From Brevundimonas sp. (GTDB taxonomy: Bacteria; Pseudomonadota; Alphaproteobacteria; Caulobacterales; Caulobacteraceae): a stretch of DNA of 8,278 nucleotides. A program made the position numbers and the translations under genes. Location of the stretch: contig JAAXIW010000352.1 of assembly GCA_012270135.1 (NCBI GenBank), forward strand, positions 1 to 8,278, in the 5' to 3' direction. The notes under the pieces were generated by a model. The model searched no databases and was not told the DNA's origin. It worked only from the letters and a program-made list of their open reading frames with translations. Positions 5,772-8,278 of this stretch are shown here, one piece after another (within the stretch, counting starts at the first letter, position 1; every line of letters starts with the position of its first letter).

Positions 5772-7175
5772 TTGCCGAACCTGTCCCTGATCCGCCGTGG
5801 CTTGCTGTCGTTCCTGCTGATCGTCGCCCTGGCGGTGGTCCCTACGACTCCGCCGCTGGTCGCCCAGTCGTCAGAGAACACGCGCTACGCCGCCATCGTG
5901 GTCGATGCGGAGACAGGCGAGGTTCTGTTCGCCCGCCATGCGGACAGTCGCCGGTATCCAGCCTCCATCACCAAGGTGATGACCCTGTATCTGGCCTTCG
6001 AGGCGCTGACCGAAGGCAAGGTCAAGCTCGACGACGTCATCACTGTATCGCCCCGCGCCGCCAGCCAGCCGCCGTCCAAGCTGGGGCTCGCCGCGGGACA
6101 GACCATCACCCTCGACGACGCCATGAAGGCCACGGCGGTGCGCAGCGCCAACGACATGGCCATGGTCATCGCTGAGCATGTCGGCGGATCCCAGGACCGC
6201 TTCGCCGCCCAGATGACGCTGAAGGCCCGCCAGCTGGGCATGACACAGACCCGCTACGTCAACCCGAACGGCCTGCCCGACGCCCGCCAGATCACCTCGG
6301 CCCGCGACCTGGCCATCCTCGCCCGGGCGGTGATGCGCGACTATCCGCAGTATTATCGGTATTTCGGCCTGCACGACTGGGTCTACGAGGGCCGCGAGTA
6401 CCGCAACACCAACGGCCTGCTGCGCAGTGCGACCGGCTACGACGGCATGAAGACCGGCTATACCAACGCCTCGGGCTACAACCTCGCGGCCTCGGCCGTG
6501 CAGGATGGCCGGCGCCTGATCACGATCGTGCTCGGCGGCCGGTCCACGGCCAGCCGCAACAGCCACGTCGCCGAACTGATGGACACCGGCTTCGAGGTCG
6601 AGCGCCTGCGCCGCGCCGGCCAGCCGATCCAGGTGGCCCAGACCTATTTCGAACAGAAAGGCTTCGGCATCGGCCCCGACAACTCCGGCCCCGTCCAGTA
6701 CGCCGACCTGACCGACACCGACGACGACAATGTCGGTTCAAGCGCCGTCACCTACGCCTCCCTGCCCTCCCCGCCGCCGCAGCCGACCCGGGTCACGCCG
6801 GCGCCGTCCGAGACGCGCACCCTCGCCTCCCTGATGCGCACCGAGGATCCGTCCGACGTCACCGCTTCGCTCAATGGCGCCCCGGCCGGGCGATCAGCGC
6901 CGCCCCGGCCGCCGGCCCGCGAGAGCGCCCGCGAAACCGCCGACCGCTGGGCGGTCCAGGTCGGAGCCTTCCGCGACGAGACCGTCGCCCGGGACTGGCT
7001 GACGGAGGTCAACCGTCGCTTCCGCAGCCAGTTCTCCGCCGCCGAGCGCTCGGTCCAGAACGCCGAGGGTTGGTATCGCTCGCGCTTCACCGGCATGAGC
7101 GAGCAGGCCGCCCAGGCCGCCTGCGCCGCCCTGGCAGAGCGCCGCGTCACCTGCATGGTTGTCCGCCCGCAATAG
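5772..7175 (+). CDS. D-alanyl-D-alanine carboxypeptidase (S11 family) with C-terminal SPOR domain
   Basis: 467 codons from a TTG at 5772. An in-frame TGA at 5760-5762 leaves no ATG start; the TTG has GAGG at 5761-5764, seven nt away. The signal peptide (about 1-31, ending LVA) sends it to the periplasm. The penicillin-binding-protein catalytic motifs are intact: SITK (Ser65-Lys68), SAN (125-127) and KTG (227-229). The enzyme removes the terminal D-Ala from peptidoglycan pentapeptides. After the catalytic domain (about 35-275) there is no PBP5-type C-terminal beta domain or amphipathic anchor; a long linker follows, with an acidic TDTDDD patch and a Pro-rich part (331-382), then a SPOR domain (about 391-467, from WAVQVGAF to MVVRP), which in other proteins binds denuded glycan at the septum. 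Upstream, a perfect Caulobacter-type -35 TTGACGG (5666-5672) lacks a convincing -10. A 6-bp hairpin (7165-7180) spans the stop codon but has only two T's after it. Confidence 0.94.
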   Translation: MPNLSLIRRGLLSFLLIVALAVVPTTPPLVAQSSENTRYAAIVVDAETGEVLFARHADSRRYPASITKVMTLYLAFEALTEGKVKLDDVITVSPRAASQPPSKLGLAAGQTITLDDAMKATAVRSANDMAMVIAEHVGGSQDRFAAQMTLKARQLGMTQTRYVNPNGLPDARQITSARDLAILARAVMRDYPQYYRYFGLHDWVYEGREYRNTNGLLRSATGYDGMKTGYTNASGYNLAASAVQDGRRLITIVLGGRSTASRNSHVAELMDTGFEVERLRRAGQPIQVAQTYFEQKGFGIGPDNSGPVQYADLTDTDDDNVGSSAVTYASLPSPPPQPTRVTPAPSETRTLASLMRTEDPSDVTASLNGAPAGRSAPPRPPARESARETADRWAVQVGAFRDETVARDWLTEVNRRFRSQFSAAERSVQNAEGWYRSRFTGMSEQAAQAACAALAERRVTCMVVRPQ

Positions 7176-7188
7176 CGGGCTTGGCGCG

Positions 7189-7229
7189 CCCCCCGGAACC
7201 GGCCTAGGCTCCGCCAGCGGTTCGGGGGG
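7189..7229 (+). promoter_or_regulatory. Hairpin that can bury the ribosome binding site of the next gene
   Basis: CCCCCC (7189-7194) and GAACCG (7196-7201), with G7195 bulged, pair with CGGTTC (7218-7223) and GGGGGG (7224-7229): 12 bp in all around a 16-nt loop. The G-run of the 3' arm is the Shine-Dalgarno sequence (GGGGGGAG) of the gene starting at 7236. Folded RNA would occlude it. It could also be a weak stop for the carboxypeptidase transcript, but no T-tract follows. Confidence 0.55.
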
Positions 7230-7235
7230 AGCGGC

Positions 7236-7799
7236 ATGAGCGCGTTCGAATACACATCCGTCCTGGCCTCGATCATCATCGGCCTGGCGCTGGTCGACAT
7301 ACTCGTCAGTCTGAATCGTCTGATCCGGTCCGGCGGCGCGGTGAAGTGGCACTGGGCCGCGCCGCTGGCGGCCGTCTTCGTCGTCCTCACCCTGATCCAG
7401 ATCTGGTGGAGCCTCTACCGGCCCCAGGACACCGGAATAACCATCGGTCAGTTTCTGCCCTTGTTCGTGGAACTGGTCATCCTGTTCCTGCTGGCCGCCG
7501 CGGCCCTGCCCGACGACGTTCCGGCCGACGGCGTCGATCTCAAGGCCTACTACCATCGCAACGGGCCCTATTTCTGGGGCCTGTTCACGGCCGCGCTCGG
7601 CTGGCTGCTGCTGGTCGAGGTCATCGAGAACGCGATGAACGGCGTCCTGCTCGCCTTCATGGGCCAGCGGGTCATCGACTTCGTCGTCCTCGGCGTGTTC
7701 ATCTCGCTTGTCTTCGTGCGGCGGCTCTGGTGGCACGCGATCGCCATCCTGCTGCTCAGCTCCGGCCCGATTGGCTGGTTGTCGCGTTCGCTGGGCTAG
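7236..7799 (+). CDS. Integral membrane protein of unknown function, six predicted helices
   Basis: 187 codons, ATG start with a very G-rich ribosome binding site (GGGGGGAG) five to twelve nt upstream. Six hydrophobic segments are visible at about 7-28, 39-60, 71-91, 112-133, 145-161 and 164-183. The loop 92-110 is hydrophilic (PDDVPADGVDLKAYYHRNGP). The start MSAFEYTSVLASIIIGLALVDI and the following IQIWWSLY segment recall a widespread family of short uncharacterised membrane proteins that begin FEYxxxLISIILGLG and carry a WW pair in helix 2. I know no function for it. There are no cysteines and no obvious catalytic residues; conserved charged residues within or near helices (Asp21, Glu79, Glu128, Glu131) are the candidates for a functional site. 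It follows the carboxypeptidase by 60 bp on the same strand and may be co-transcribed with it; a promoter for rpsF overlaps its stop. Confidence 0.82.
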   Translation: MSAFEYTSVLASIIIGLALVDILVSLNRLIRSGGAVKWHWAAPLAAVFVVLTLIQIWWSLYRPQDTGITIGQFLPLFVELVILFLLAAAALPDDVPADGVDLKAYYHRNGPYFWGLFTAALGWLLLVEVIENAMNGVLLAFMGQRVIDFVVLGVFISLVFVRRLWWHAIAILLLSSGPIGWLSRSLG

Positions 7800-7825
7800 A
7801 CCCGGTCCGGCTTTTCCCCTATACG
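7797..7825 (+). promoter_or_regulatory. Candidate rpsF promoter
   Basis: TAGACC (7797-7802), a 17-nt spacer and TATACG (7820-7825), each four of six bases of the housekeeping consensus. The start would be near 7832, giving a leader of about 134 nt. A Caulobacter-type alternative overlaps it: TTGTCGC (7779-7785), 9 nt, GCTAGACC (7795-7802), with a spacer one base too short. Both overlap the end of the membrane-protein gene. Confidence 0.4.
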
Positions 7826-7831
7826 CCCCGC

Positions 7832-7965
7832 CTTTCCAGGGCTTCGGTCCTGACGCGGAGTTCCAAAGGGTTCGGGAAGTCATCCCGGCCGCCGCTTCAG
7901 GAGCCATCGTGGGACAGGACTTACCCGGTCCTCCCGCGCCGACGCCCACCAAGGGAGACCACCGC
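7832..7965 (+). promoter_or_regulatory. rpsF 5' leader with several hairpins, possible S6:S18 autoregulatory RNA
   Basis: Three hairpins are visible. CAGGGC-TTCG-GTCCTG (7837-7852) is capped by a stable UUCG loop. CGGGA-AGTCA-TCCCG spans 7873-7887. AGGAC-TTACCCG-GTCCT (7916-7932) has CCG at the 3' end of its loop. S6:S18 complexes are known to bind an rpsF leader motif with an exposed CCG in many bacteria; I cannot tell by eye whether this leader matches it. Confidence 0.35.
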
Positions 7966-8278
7966 ATGGCTCTTTACGAGCACACGGTCATGTCGCGCCA
8001 GGATATCAGCGCGCAACAGGCCGAAGCGCTGAACGACACCATCAAGGGCTTGATCGAGCAAGGCGGCGGTTCCGTCGCCAAGATCGAGTACTGGGGTCTG
8101 CGCAACCTGACCTACCGCGTGAAGAAGAACCGCAAGGCTCACTATTCGCTGCTCGCCGTCGACGCCCCCCCGGCCGCCATGGCCGAGGTCGAGCGTCAGC
8201 TTTCGATCAACGAAGACGTCCTTCGCTGGCTGACCGTCCGCGTCGAGGAACTCGACCTGGAACTGTCGCCGCTTCTGG
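7966..8278 (+). CDS. rpsF: 30S ribosomal protein S6 (3' end cut by window)
   Basis: 104 codons are visible from the ATG at 7966, and the frame is still open at the last base. AAGGGAG at 7951-7957 is the ribosome binding site. S6 binds 16S rRNA with S18 in the platform of the small subunit. The sequence is typical: start MALYEHTVMSRQDIS, the helix QAEALNDTIKGLIEQ, then GGSVAKIEYWGLRNLTYRVKK split by the usual strands, HYSLLAVDAPPAAMAEVERQLSINEDVLRWLTVRV in pieces, and an extended acidic C-terminal start (EELDLELSP). Alphaproteobacterial S6 continues beyond the roughly 100 residues of the core with a variable tail, so the missing part is probably short. rpsR and rplI usually follow. It has its own promoter candidate and a long leader. 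Confidence 0.97.
   Translation, partial: MALYEHTVMSRQDISAQQAEALNDTIKGLIEQGGGSVAKIEYWGLRNLTYRVKKNRKAHYSLLAVDAPPAAMAEVERQLSINEDVLRWLTVRVEELDLELSPLL

Noticed and set aside
5759..6175. An ATG-started frame near the carboxypeptidase start, tempting because that gene lacks an ATG
   Set aside because: It is in a different frame, lacks a signal peptide and has no family motif. The TTG frame carries signal peptide and all catalytic motifs. A frameshift joining the two is not needed.
6894..7967. A minus-strand open frame of 357 codons across the carboxypeptidase end and the membrane protein
   Set aside because: It is a composition-driven antisense frame without a plausible ribosome binding site or domain, and it overlaps two better supported genes and the rpsF control region.

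Overview
The window is GC-rich (roughly two thirds G+C) and reads as a chromosomal segment of an alphaproteobacterium, most likely of the Caulobacterales (Brevundimonas/Caulobacter-like). The signs are an aerobic-type cobaltochelatase cobS end, a clpS-clpA pair, a small Ala-rich phasin, a SPOR-tailed D-alanyl-D-alanine carboxypeptidase, and promoter candidates that resemble alphaproteobacterial EcfG and RpoH sites. The genus is an inference. I see no transposase, integrase, tRNA, rRNA, CRISPR array or other sign of recent transfer. Coding density is high and no gap exceeds about 300 bp.

Layout: the 3' end of cobS (+) is followed by a convergent gene for a small exported protein of unknown function (-). 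Next come a CsbD-like, membrane-anchored stress protein (+) and a convergent DUF4287/DUF5655-like protein (-); these two share one CTAG as both stop codons. Then comes the minus-strand operon clpS-clpA, closed by an intrinsic terminator, and a minus-strand phasin gene with its own terminator. The phasin shares a 291-bp divergent control region with a plus-strand D-Ala-D-Ala carboxypeptidase carrying a C-terminal SPOR domain. A six-helix membrane protein of unknown function follows, and finally the 5' part of rpsF (ribosomal protein S6), cut by the window end.

How the genes work together: ClpS delivers N-degron substrates to the ClpA unfoldase, whose IGF loop fits docking to ClpP (not in this window). 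The phasin coats polyhydroxyalkanoate granules. The carboxypeptidase trims peptidoglycan stem peptides, probably at the division site through SPOR. The other genes are neighbours without an evident shared pathway.

I see no wholly new multi-gene system. The most unusual material is regulatory: an extended inverted repeat flanking the phasin -35 box, a phasin leader RNA that can fold from about its first base to the ribosome binding site, a hairpin that can bury the ribosome binding site of the membrane-protein gene, and candidate stress promoters in front of the CsbD-like gene (EcfG type) and clpS (RpoH type). All promoter and RNA-structure calls were made by eye.
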